A DNA stretch of 12,370 nucleotides from CAZGYE01 sp964530165. GTDB taxonomy: Bacteria; Planctomycetota; Planctomycetia; Planctomycetales; Planctomycetaceae. Below the pieces are notes generated by a model. The model did no database searches. It was not told where the DNA came from and worked only from the letters and a program-made list of their open reading frames with translations. Numbering within the stretch: position 1 is the stretch's first letter; each line of letters opens with the position of its first letter. The translations under genes and the position numbers were made by a program. Shown here in pieces: positions 1 to 6,962 of the stretch. The DNA is taken from the NCBI GenBank assembly GCA_964530165.1, contig CAZGYE010000178.1, positions 1 through 12,370 on the forward strand. The letters are read 5' to 3'.

Positions 1-527
1 TGCTCGTACTCTGCGCAGACTTTGCTCAGCCTGACGATCAAGCTGTCGTCAACATTCTCCAGAAGAAAGTCCTCCACAATCGTTTTCTGGCGGCCGTACT
101 CATTGACGGGATGCTTGCTCTGTGACTCCGAGTAGTTTCCCTTTTTGCCGTCAAATACGTGGTCTGTTGACACAAAGACAATCTTGCAACTGCGCTCATC
201 GAGCCGTCTTATCAGTTCGATGGTGTTCGTGACGTTGACTTTGTCGCTGAGTGATCTCTCTTTCGCGCAAACATCGATGGAAGACATGCACGCGCAGATG
301 ACGGCGATCTTGCTCCCCCCAGCATCAAAGTGACTGGGAAGCTCAACCTGGACTCGATCCGCGCTCAAATCCAACTTCAGCATGTTTTTTCCGGGAACGC
401 AATTCCTGTTGTACGTGCCCAGAACGTCCCACGAACACCTGAGGGCCGCCTCATAGATCGCTGCCCCGACAAAACCGGACGCCCCCACAACCAACAGCCC
501 CGTCTTGGCATCTCTTGCGATGTTCAC
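1..527 (-). CDS. RmlD-like NAD(P)-dependent sugar-nucleotide reductase/epimerase (extended SDR), C-terminus cut by window edge
   Basis: Translating the minus strand from GTG at 527 gives 175 uninterrupted residues before the window ends. A Rossmann nucleotide-binding motif GASGFVG lies at residues 15-21. It is followed by a beta-alpha pattern, the strand KIVFVSTDHVFDG (115-127) with the STD.VF signature of dTDP-4-dehydrorhamnose reductase-like proteins, and the SDR catalytic pair in NEYGRQK (Tyr144, Lys148). The family reduces or epimerises sugars bound to nucleotides in the cytoplasm for surface glycan synthesis; the exact substrate is not readable. I chose GTG 527 because AGGAAGG lies 7 nt upstream; an in-frame TTG at 546-548 is the alternative, and a TGA at 552-554 closes the frame. 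The start overlaps the stop of an upstream reading frame as GTGA. Family call is firm, substrate unknown. Confidence 0.85.
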   Translation of the reverse strand, partial: MNIARDAKTGLLVVGASGFVGAAIYEAALRCSWDVLGTYNRNCVPGKNMLKLDLSADRVQVELPSHFDAGGSKIAVICACMSSIDVCAKERSLSDKVNVTNTIELIRRLDERSCKIVFVSTDHVFDGKKGNYSESQSKHPVNEYGRQKTIVEDFLLENVDDSLIVRLSKVCAEYE

Positions 528-866
528 GTGACCGCCTTCCTGTCCCAAATATCACAGCCCGCACATGACCACATCCCCATTGAAATGGATGACACGCATG
601 TTGAAGGGGGCGGGGCATGGCAGGTGCTCGACGAGAGCGTGATCGTATTGTAAGCCGCGCACCGGTCTGATTCCAGAAGCGGGATGCCGACGCTTTCCGT
701 GCGTCCCACGTTGGTCAATGTCGCCGGTGTCCACAGATTCGGTTTGACCCATTCGGCGAAAGATGCGAGCATTCTGCCAGCCTACGAATGGGACCGCATC
801 AATCCGATTTGGATGAATCAAAAACGTGATTTTGAACACTTGAATTCTCTGGGCCGTAACATACAA
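525..866 (-). pseudogene. Decayed radical SAM/SPASM protein, C-terminal remnant with frameshifts
   Basis: No single frame gives a convincing protein, but two minus-strand frames in succession resemble the C-terminal half of a radical SAM enzyme with a SPASM iron-sulfur domain. One frame (stop at 552) reads CPAPFNMRVIHFNGDVVMC, matching the SPASM pattern C..PF..l.I...G.v..C. Directly after it the other frame (stop at 524) continues GCDIWDRKAV, where SPASM proteins have C..D.......v. Further upstream that second frame reads FAEWVKPNLWTPATLTNVGR, like the linker before SPASM. At least two frameshifts are needed to join them. The radical SAM cysteine cluster CxxxCxxC is not present. Such proteins occur in glycan and peptide-modification loci, which fits the adjacent reductase. 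Sequencing errors instead of true decay cannot be excluded. Confidence 0.45.
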
Positions 867-972
867 TAGAATAGAATCATGGAGCGTTGTTTGTGGGGAA
901 GACCTCCGGGCGGGTTACAGGAGTCCTCCATCGGTATACGGCCGATCGTTGGGGGTTTCTTTCTTGCGTCTC

Positions 973-1038
973 GTTCGTAGTGACACGATTCATCGGGTCC
1001 AAACAGTTCAGGATCGCATGAATGCGGTCACTACGAAC
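973..1038. repeat. 66-bp imperfect inverted repeat (REP/MITE-like hairpin)
   Basis: The outer 12 bp, GTTCGTAGTGAC (973-984) and GTCACTACGAAC (1027-1038), are perfectly complementary. The arms extend to 28 nt each (973-1000 and 1011-1038) with 22 matches, including an ATTCAT/ATGAAT block and a GGATC-type block near the tip. The loop is the 10 nt 1001-1010. It has no coding content and lies between the radical SAM remnant and the feo block. It resembles dispersed palindromic elements of the REP/MITE kind, but copy number cannot be judged here. It could also insulate transcription in either direction; no T-tract follows, so I do not call it a terminator. Confidence 0.7.
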
Positions 1039-1052
1039 CCGTCAGCGTTGAC

Positions 1053-1081
1053 TTGACAAGATCCCAGGAAAACCATTTGCT
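1053..1081 (+). promoter_or_regulatory. Possible promoter of the feo operon
   Basis: A perfect -35 hexamer TTGACA (1053-1058) is followed after 17 nt by TTTGCT (1076-1081), a poor -10 with 3 of 6 consensus bases. It sits 59 nt upstream of the chosen ATG at 1140. If used, transcription would start near 1088, which rules out the TTG at 1053 as a start codon. No DtxR- or Fur-type operator palindrome could be recognised around it. Confidence 0.3.
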
Positions 1082-1139
1082 TGCAGGCGGATTCGCGCAA
1101 CGGACGTTTCGATCACTTCGTGGCTTCGGTGCGGTGACC

Positions 1140-2165
1140 ATGACCTCTTCTGCCTTATTGATTGTGTTCGGCACCGTCCTCTTGACGGTTCTGGTGCTGT
1201 TTCTACCCAAGCACGGACTCATTCGTCAGCTTTTCCAGTGGCGGCAGTACCAAGATCGCGTGTTGATCGAGGACGCGCTGAAACACCTGCACGACTATGA
1301 ATACCGCGGCCGTTGGGCGACGGTGGAAAGTCTGGCCGGCTCTTTGGCGCTCTCAGCCGCCCGTTCGACGCGCCTGCTGACGGACCTCGAACGCCTCGGT
1401 CTGATCGAGTCTGCGTCTGGTGGTCCGCGATTAACGCCGTCAGGTCGGCGCGACGCGTTGAAGGTAATCCGCATCCACCGGCTGTGGGAGCAGTACCTCT
1501 CGGAGCAAACCGGGCTGTCGGAGTCATACTGGCACCCGGAGGCAGATCGCCGCGAGCACCAGCTCTCACCGGGTGAAGTTCAAGATCTCGCGACACGTTT
1601 AGGAGAACCGCGATACGATCCACACGGCGACCCGATTCCCACCGCCGACGGAACGATTCCGAGCGAGCGTGGCGGGCCGCTGAGCTCATTGAAAGCCGGC
1701 GAGACGGCCTCGATCGTCCACATTGAAGATGAGCCCGCGGCCCTTTACGCTCAGATCCTGGCGTTGCGGCTCACTCGCGGCATGGTGGTCGAGGTGGTCG
1801 AGGCGTCCAACGAACGAATTGTTTTCGATCTCGACGGCGAGGAGCATGTACTGGCCCCGGTCGTGGCGGCGAACATCTCCGTGGTGAAGTTGCCTGCCGA
1901 GCGTGCGCCGCGGATCGAAAAAGATCGCCTGTCATCGTTGCACGTGGGCGAGAGCGCGAAGGTGGTGGCCCTTTCGCCGGCTTGTCGCGGAATGCAGCGT
2001 CGCAGGCTGCTCGACCTGGGGCTGGTGCCGGATACAATCGTTCGCGCCGAGTTGCAGAGCCCCGGCGGCGACCCGACGGCGTATCGCATTCGCGGCGCGT
2101 TGATCGCGTTACGCAGAGACCAAGCCGACCTGATCCACGTTGGCGACAAGACCAACGGAGCGTAA
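1140..2165 (+). CDS. Membrane-anchored DtxR/MntR-type metalloregulator fused to two FeoA-like domains
   Basis: The 341-residue product has four parts. Residues 5-22 form one hydrophobic helix followed by PKHGLIRQL and basic residues, so the rest should be cytoplasmic. Residues 40-105 are a winged helix (ESLAGSLALS, LLTDLERLGLI, LTPSGR). Residues 106-168 resemble the DtxR metal-binding/dimerisation domain: IHRLWEQYL (His113), DRREH (Asp136, Glu139, His140) and GEPRYDPHGDPIP; with Asp45 these align with MntR ligands Asp8, His77, Glu99, Glu102 and His103. Residues 180-252 and 262-336 are two FeoA/SH3-like domains; the second has the FeoA-typical RRRLLDLGLVPD. Such proteins sense Fe2+ or Mn2+, and FeoA modules assist FeoB. 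ATG 1140 was preferred over the in-frame TTG at 1053 because the hydrophobic helix starts right after it, although its ribosome-binding site is weak. The stop is 2 nt before feoB, so the two are probably one operon. It may regulate feoB, act as its FeoA partner, or both. Confidence 0.85.
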   Translation: MTSSALLIVFGTVLLTVLVLFLPKHGLIRQLFQWRQYQDRVLIEDALKHLHDYEYRGRWATVESLAGSLALSAARSTRLLTDLERLGLIESASGGPRLTPSGRRDALKVIRIHRLWEQYLSEQTGLSESYWHPEADRREHQLSPGEVQDLATRLGEPRYDPHGDPIPTADGTIPSERGGPLSSLKAGETASIVHIEDEPAALYAQILALRLTRGMVVEVVEASNERIVFDLDGEEHVLAPVVAANISVVKLPAERAPRIEKDRLSSLHVGESAKVVALSPACRGMQRRRLLDLGLVPDTIVRAELQSPGGDPTAYRIRGALIALRRDQADLIHVGDKTNGA

Positions 2166-2167
2166 CC

Positions 2168-4555
2168 ATGTTTCGGATCGTCCGCTCACACTGCGCGAAC
2201 TGTCCAGCGGCGCAAGATCAATCGCCGCTGGTCCAGTTAGGCGTCGACATGCAGCGATTCGATCATGTGATCGCGCTGGCCGGCAATCCCAACGTGGGCA
2301 AGAGCACGCTGTTCAATGCGCTGACCGGGCTCCGGCAGCACACCGGCAATTGGCCCGGCAAGACGGTCACCCGGGCCGAAGGCACGGTCTCCTACGATGG
2401 AAAACAGTACAAGCTGGTCGACTTGCCGGGCACGTATTCCCTGCTGGCGACCAGTTACGACGAAGAAGTCGCCCGCGACTTCATCCTCTTCGGCCAGCCT
2501 GACGTGACGCTCGTCGTCGCTGATGCCGGCCGATTGGAACGAAACCTGAATCTCGCGCTGCAGGTCATGGAGATCACCGATCGAGTCGTCGTCTGCTTAA
2601 ATCTAATGGACGAAGCCCGGCGGCATCGCCTGACGGTCGACGACAAGAAGCTGGCCGACGAATTGGGCGTGCCTGTCGTTCCGGCATCGGCCCGCTACGA
2701 CAAGGGCGTCGACCGTGTTCTTCAGACGATTCACCAGATGGCCGCCGGGGAGATCGTCAGCCGGCCGAAGCGAATCGTTGAAATGCCGCCGCAGTTCGAG
2801 CGCCCCGTGTCGCGGCTTTCCGAACAGGTCGAAGCCGCGTATCCGAGATTACCCAACAGCCGCTGGGTTGCGGTGCGGCTGCTGGACGGCGACGAGCGCA
2901 TTGCTCAAGCCGTGCGCAGCGGTGAGTTGGGTGACCTGTCGCAGGGCCGCGTGCTCGGGGGCGACCAGGACACTTCTCGTGGGGCAGGCTTTCCAGCCTG
3001 TCACGACCAATCGGCGGACTTTCCAGCCTCCCACGACCAATCGGCGGACTTTCCAGCCTGCCACGACCAATCGGCGGACTTTCCAACATCCCACGACCAA
3101 TCGGCAGGCTGGAAAGCCTGCCCCACACCCGAGGGGAAACTCCGCGACGAATTGCTCGAGACGGCCTCGGATCTCCGCTGGGAAGTCGGTCCTGATTTTC
3201 ACCAAACGCTGGTGGAAAGCATCTACGCGCACGCGGCACGCATCGCCGACCGAACCGTGACCCGCAAGGAAACGCGTTGGAATGTGGGGCTCGATTACAA
3301 ACTCGACCGGATTCTGACCGGCCGCTGGCTCGGCTTTCCGGCGATGATCGTGCTGTTGACTTTCGTGTTGTGGCTCACGGTGGCCGGGGCCAATGTGCCC
3401 TCGGCGATGATCTCCTCGCTGTTAATCGACACGATTCACCCCGCGCTGAAGGCGGCCGCCTCGAGCATCGGCATGCCCTGGTGGTTGGACGGTGTGCTGA
3501 TCGACGGGATGTACCTGGCCACGGCTTGGGTGATCTCCGTCATGCTGCCGCCGATGGCCATCTTCTTCCCGCTGTTCACGCTGCTGGAGGATTTCGGCTA
3601 TCTGCCGCGCGTTGCGTTCAATCTCGACCGAATGTTCAAGCGGGTCGGCGGACACGGCAAGCAGTCGCTCAGCATGTGCATGGGCCTGGGCTGCAATGCC
3701 GCCGGCGTCGTCGCCACCCGAATCATCGACAGCCCTCGGGAACGGCTTGTTGCCATCATCACCAACAACTTTGCCTTGTGCAACGGCCGATGGCCGACGC
3801 AAATTCTGCTGGCGACAATTTTCCTCGGGGCGTTGGCGCCGGCGTATCTTGCCGGCTTCGTCTCAGCCGTGGCCGTCGTGTCGGTGGCGCTTCTCGGGGT
3901 GGCGTTTACGTTTCTCACGTCCTGGGGACTGTCGAGAACCGTGCTGCGCGGCGAGCCGTCCACGTTTCAGTTGGAACTGCCACCCTATCGGCCGCCGCGG
4001 TTGTTGCAGACCCTGTATACCTCGTTGATCGACCGTACGATCTTCGTGCTCTGGCGGGCCATCGTGTTCGCTTTGCCCGCTGGTGCGGTCATCTGGCTGG
4101 TGTCCAATATCTCGATCGGCGGTTCATCACTCGCCGAACACCTGATCCACTTTCTCAATCCCCTCGGCATGCTGATCGGCTTGAACGGCGTGATCCTGCT
4201 GGCCTACGTCGTCGCCATCCCGGCCAACGAAATCGTTATTCCCACAATCCTCATGCTGACCGTGGTCACGACGGGGATGACGGGCGTCGGCGAGGGCGCC
4301 GGCGTGATGTTCGATCTCACATCGACAAAGGCCACGGCCCGCGTACTCCACGCCGGCGGCTGGACGGTGCTGACCGGCGTGTGCGTGATGCTCTTTAGCC
4401 TGTTGCACAATCCCTGCTCGACAACAATCTACACGACGTGGAAGGAGACCGGCAGCGCGAAATGGACCGCCGTCGCAGCACTGCTTCCACTGGCCATGGG
4501 ATTTGTTCTCTGCTTCCTCATCGCCCAGTTATGGCCCCTAATTGCCGGTGGCTAA
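2168..4555 (+). CDS. feoB: Ferrous iron transporter FeoB
   Basis: A 795-residue inner-membrane GTPase-coupled Fe2+ importer. The G domain is complete: G1 GNPNVGKS (39-46), G2 Thr in NWPGKTVT (61-68), G3 DLPG (85-88), G4 NLMD (145-148), G5 SA (174-175). A helical GDI-like region follows, then the membrane part from about residue 386. The two gate motifs are GCNAAGVVATR (Cys509) and NPCSTTIYTTWKETGS (Cys750). ATG 2168 has GGAG 7 nt upstream, overlapping the end of the regulator gene. A second ATG at 2249 would remove an unusual N-terminal extension with HCANC (residues 8-12), absent from textbook FeoB, which begins close to G1. Residues about 271-320 are an in-frame repeat insertion between the GTPase part and the membrane part, yet the frame stays open to TAA. 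No separate feoC is seen; FeoA function is probably supplied by the upstream fusion protein. Confidence 0.97.
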   Translation: MFRIVRSHCANCPAAQDQSPLVQLGVDMQRFDHVIALAGNPNVGKSTLFNALTGLRQHTGNWPGKTVTRAEGTVSYDGKQYKLVDLPGTYSLLATSYDEEVARDFILFGQPDVTLVVADAGRLERNLNLALQVMEITDRVVVCLNLMDEARRHRLTVDDKKLADELGVPVVPASARYDKGVDRVLQTIHQMAAGEIVSRPKRIVEMPPQFERPVSRLSEQVEAAYPRLPNSRWVAVRLLDGDERIAQAVRSGELGDLSQGRVLGGDQDTSRGAGFPACHDQSADFPASHDQSADFPACHDQSADFPTSHDQSAGWKACPTPEGKLRDELLETASDLRWEVGPDFHQTLVESIYAHAARIADRTVTRKETRWNVGLDYKLDRILTGRWLGFPAMIVLLTFVLWLTVAGANVPSAMISSLLIDTIHPALKAAASSIGMPWWLDGVLIDGMYLATAWVISVMLPPMAIFFPLFTLLEDFGYLPRVAFNLDRMFKRVGGHGKQSLSMCMGLGCNAAGVVATRIIDSPRERLVAIITNNFALCNGRWPTQILLATIFLGALAPAYLAGFVSAVAVVSVALLGVAFTFLTSWGLSRTVLRGEPSTFQLELPPYRPPRLLQTLYTSLIDRTIFVLWRAIVFALPAGAVIWLVSNISIGGSSLAEHLIHFLNPLGMLIGLNGVILLAYVVAIPANEIVIPTILMLTVVTTGMTGVGEGAGVMFDLTSTKATARVLHAGGWTVLTGVCVMLFSLLHNPCSTTIYTTWKETGSAKWTAVAALLPLAMGFVLCFLIAQLWPLIAGG
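2979..3126. repeat. 148-bp repeat element inserted in frame in feoB: 22-bp perfect terminal inverted repeats around 30-bp tandem units
   Basis: The left end (2979-3000) and right end (3105-3126) are exact reverse complements over 22 nt, and each contains the near-palindrome CAGGCTTTCCAGCCTG or its complement. Between them are four tandem 30-bp units starting at 2989, 3019, 3049 and 3079, sharing CTTTCCAGCCT and CACGACCAATCGGC; unit 4 is the most diverged. Because the unit is 30 bp, each adds ten residues (ADFPA, Cys or Ser, HDQS) without shifting the feoB frame. An 18-nt piece of the same end recurs at 9077-9094. No transposase is encoded, so it is a non-autonomous dispersed element or a structure-driven expansion. 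Confidence 0.9.
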
Positions 4556-5976
4556 TTCCTGCGGTAGTCTTCGCCGTTCAGACTCCGCACGACCGATTTT
4601 AGCCACGCTTCCAACTTGCCGCGCATCGCAAGCAGACGCGGACTTGTGTTCTGAGCGAGGTCCGTCTCTTCCCCCGGATCGTTGGCCAGGTTGTAGAGCT
4701 CCCAAGTGACGTCCCCCGTTTTGTTGGCAATCCGGTGCAACTTCCAATCTCCGTCCACCCACGCCGCATGGCCGGGAAATTCATCCAGTGGATAGGGGGG
4801 GTCCGGAAGTTGGGCGGCCTTTTGGCTCGATGCGTGTGGCTCGAGATCGCCGCCGGCCTGCTGCGCCTTCAAGAGATCGCTCATCCATTTTGCGGAAGGC
4901 GTGCTGATGCCCTTGATGGGATAATCCCAGAACCCCATCGGTCGCGGGCGGGCGTCCATCTTTCCGTCAATGAGCGGCACGAGACTGACGCCGTCCAGTA
5001 CCGGTTGGTCCTTCACCCTCACGCCGGCGATTTCCAGAAGCGTCGGATAAATGTCGCAGGTATTGCAGCGGACGGTCGTGACGCGCGGCGCTGAAAGTCG
5101 CGCCGGCCACTCCAGGATCGCAGGAACCAGCAGTCCTCCCTCGTAAACCTGGCCCTTGTGTCCGCGGTGTCCGCCGGTCGAGCCAACACGTGGCAAGGCG
5201 CCGTTGTCGCTGCAATACCAAAGCAGGGTGTTGTTCCGCACGGCGAACTCTCCGAGCGCGTCTCGCAACCGGCCAAAGGCGCGGTCCATTCCGGTGATCT
5301 CACCATAGAAATGCTGAAGGTTCTTGGGCTGAAGGTTGTAAAGGGCGCGGTCCCGTTCGATAGCCCGGTGCGGTCCGTGAGGCGAGCCGAACCAAACAAC
5401 CGCCAGGAACGGCCGGTCTTTTTTGACCTCGGCTCCAATCCATTCCAGCGCGGCCTCGACGATCACCATCGAGCTTTCGCCCTTTGTTTGGACGGCCTGA
5501 CCGCGGCGGCTGAGGATGGGATCGTTGTCGAAGAAATTCGGCGCGCTGAGCCATTCATCAAAACCGTTCCGTCCCGGATTCGCCGGGCTGGCGTTCCGCA
5601 CCGACCCGAGGTGCCATTTGCCAAAATGTGCAGTCGCATACCCTGCCCTCTTCAGGGCTTCGGCCACCGTGATCTCCTGTGGCCGGATTGGGTATCCCCA
5701 TTTGAACACGCCCATCCGGTTCGGATGACGTCCGGTCATCACGCTGGCTCGTGTGGGAGAACAGACGGGTGCAGCGGCGTAGAAACGGTCGAATCGCAGC
5801 CCGGCGGCGGCGGCGGCGTCAAAGTTCGGCGTCTTGAGCGTGGGATGACCGTTGTAAGCCATGTCTCCCCAGCCCTGATCGTCGGCCATCACCAGGACAA
5901 TGTTCGGCTTGTCGGCCGCGGAGGTCAACGCCGCCCCGGTGAACACGAAAGCAACCACACAGACAAAGGTTCTCAT
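4552..5976 (-). CDS. Secreted sulfatase (S1 formylglycine type)
   Basis: The 474-residue protein starts with a Sec signal peptide (MRTFVC, hydrophobic to about residue 18, cut near SAA-DK). It then reads PNIVLVMADDQGWGD with the metal-binding Asp32/Asp33. The formylglycine motif CSPTRASVMTGR has Cys72 in the C-x-P-x-R context; Thr replaces the commoner Ser, a variant known in this family. GKWHLG (Lys120, His122), SPHGPH (around His200), SDNG (Asp257, Asn258) and Lys274 complete the active site. Sulfatases hydrolyse sulfate esters, in planctomycetes often on sulfated polysaccharides; the substrate is not predictable. GGAG lies 8 nt before the ATG. Activity would need a formylglycine-generating enzyme encoded elsewhere. 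Its TAG stop overlaps the feoB TAA on the other strand, with no room for a terminator between them. Confidence 0.95.
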   Translation of the reverse strand: MRTFVCVVAFVFTGAALTSAADKPNIVLVMADDQGWGDMAYNGHPTLKTPNFDAAAAAGLRFDRFYAAAPVCSPTRASVMTGRHPNRMGVFKWGYPIRPQEITVAEALKRAGYATAHFGKWHLGSVRNASPANPGRNGFDEWLSAPNFFDNDPILSRRGQAVQTKGESSMVIVEAALEWIGAEVKKDRPFLAVVWFGSPHGPHRAIERDRALYNLQPKNLQHFYGEITGMDRAFGRLRDALGEFAVRNNTLLWYCSDNGALPRVGSTGGHRGHKGQVYEGGLLVPAILEWPARLSAPRVTTVRCNTCDIYPTLLEIAGVRVKDQPVLDGVSLVPLIDGKMDARPRPMGFWDYPIKGISTPSAKWMSDLLKAQQAGGDLEPHASSQKAAQLPDPPYPLDEFPGHAAWVDGDWKLHRIANKTGDVTWELYNLANDPGEETDLAQNTSPRLLAMRGKLEAWLKSVVRSLNGEDYRRN

Positions 5977-6034
5977 GCTGGCAACTCCAATCCAAGTGCA
6001 ATCACGATGTGAAACGCGCGGTCAAGACAGCAAG

Positions 6035-6122
<88 letters not shown>

Positions 6123-6160
6123 GAACGGTCCGGGAAGTCCCGCACGGCTCGGCGGGCAAC

Positions 6161-6475
6161 TCATTTCCCCGTCTTCTTCTGCTTCTTCGGCTGTTTCTGC
6201 TTCTTCTGCCGTTTCTGCTGCGGCTCTTCTTCGCTGCCGGCGACGGCTTTCTCGGCCTTGCGGCGGTCGGCTTCTGCGTTGAGGGTCTCGGTTTCCGCGA
6301 CGCGGCCGAGGCGCGCCCTGAGTTGCCGGCAGGTTGCGTTCAGCGTACGCCACTTCGGGTCTCGGCGGCGGTCTTTCTGCGAGACGCCGTTCTCTTCAAG
6401 GACTTTCGCCCACGCTGCTAATGCTTCGCCGGCCTGCGTGAGTTGCCGTTGGAGGTTGGGTCGCTTGTGAGGCAT
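6161..6475 (-). CDS. Small basic protein of unknown function
   Basis: A 104-residue product from ATG 6475: a helical stretch with MPHKRPNLQRQLTQAGEA, AWAKVLEENGV and KDRRRDPKWRTL, then LRARLGRVAETETLNAEADRRKAEKA, ending in a Lys/Gln-rich low-complexity tail from about residue 80. It has no signal peptide or membrane segment and looks like a soluble helical, perhaps nucleic-acid- or ribosome-binding protein; that is only a guess from charge. From memory, similar short proteins are common hypothetical proteins in planctomycetes. The open frame extends upstream through the 18-bp repeats, but that part reads as repeated KPTANS and is unlikely to be translated. The ribosome-binding site before ATG 6475 is weak. 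It is followed by tRNA-Ser. Confidence 0.65.
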   Translation of the reverse strand: MPHKRPNLQRQLTQAGEALAAWAKVLEENGVSQKDRRRDPKWRTLNATCRQLRARLGRVAETETLNAEADRRKAEKAVAGSEEEPQQKRQKKQKQPKKQKKTGK

Positions 6476-6962
6476 GGTCGATCGTCTCGCTTTCCTTGTT
6501 TTTTTCCGACAGCGAGCTGTCGGTTTGGAATTAGCTGTCGGTTTGGAATTAGCTGTCGGTTTGGGATCCATTGTACGTCCGTCAGACCCCTGCCCCGCCA
6601 AGACACGTTGACGGCGGCCGCTGCGCATTCGGCCGGGGCCGAGCCGGGTTATTCTTGCACGCGAGCCCGTTTTCTTCAACGTTCATTTCGATCGAAGTCG
6701 ACAAGTTGACGTAAGTCGTGACGAGAGTGGAGATAACGGTGCTGTCGCAACATTGGCGAAACCGGTCTGGACACACTCGCCCCGATCCGTAAAATTCCGT
6801 CACTTTCCCATCGGTGGGAAGAGGCTCACGTCACGCTGCATTTCCGTTTCCCATACCTCGCAGAGGCGATGACGGCCAATGCAGGACCCCGCAAAAACGG
6901 GACGAGGACCCCGCTTCGTTCCCGGAATGAAAAACGCTGAAATGGTAGAGAGGACCCGTCGT
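6476..6962. other. Divergent intergenic region between the small basic protein and the lipoprotein
   Basis: These 487 bp separate genes pointing away from each other. Nothing in them reads as a convincing gene. They hold the palindrome and 18-bp tandem repeats at 6507-6568, a small hairpin TTCCCA-TCGG-TGGGAA (6805-6820) without a T-tract, and a direct duplication of GAGGACCCCGC-like sequence just before the lipoprotein start. Promoters for both flanking genes must lie here, but none is clear: TTGACG at 6706-6711 has no acceptable -10 at normal spacing. Confidence 0.6.
6507..6568. repeat. Palindrome plus three 18-bp tandem repeats upstream of the small basic protein gene
   Basis: A perfect palindrome with 7-bp arms, CCGACAG-CGAG-CTGTCGG (6507-6524), runs into three direct copies of AGCTGTCGGTTTGGAATT at 6515-6532, 6533-6550 and 6551-6568 (the last with GGATC instead of GAATT). 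The array ends 39 nt before the ATG of the minus-strand gene. The shared core GTCGGTTTGG is also the end of every unit type in the array at 12187-12311, in the same orientation relative to its downstream gene. The palindrome is preceded by a T-tract on plus, which is the wrong side for a terminator. Confidence 0.85.

Noticed and set aside
145..653. Two plus-strand open frames near the left edge
   Set aside because: They lie opposite the RmlD-like gene or the SPASM remnant and show no protein-like features; the minus strand gives a clear Rossmann and YxxxK signature.
934..950. Small hairpin ATCGG/CCGAT before a T-rich stretch
   Set aside because: Only a 5-bp stem with an interrupted T-tract; too weak to call a terminator.
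1053..1139. Upstream extension of the DtxR-FeoA gene from TTG 1053
   Set aside because: It would put 29 polar residues before the membrane helix, has no ribosome-binding site, and the TTG belongs to a perfect -35 hexamer.
5158..6012. 284-codon plus-strand open frame
   Set aside because: It is antisense to the sulfatase, which has full family motifs, signal peptide and ribosome-binding site. The plus-strand product shows no coherent domain.
6498..6524. Rho-independent terminator (T-tract plus palindrome)
   Set aside because: The T-tract precedes the hairpin on the plus strand, and on the minus strand the hairpin is followed by A residues, so neither direction has stem followed by U-tract.
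6706..6736. Promoter of the lipoprotein gene (TTGACG)
   Set aside because: No acceptable -10 hexamer at 16-18 nt; the nearest AGATAA needs a 19-nt spacer, and the site is over 220 bp from the start codon.
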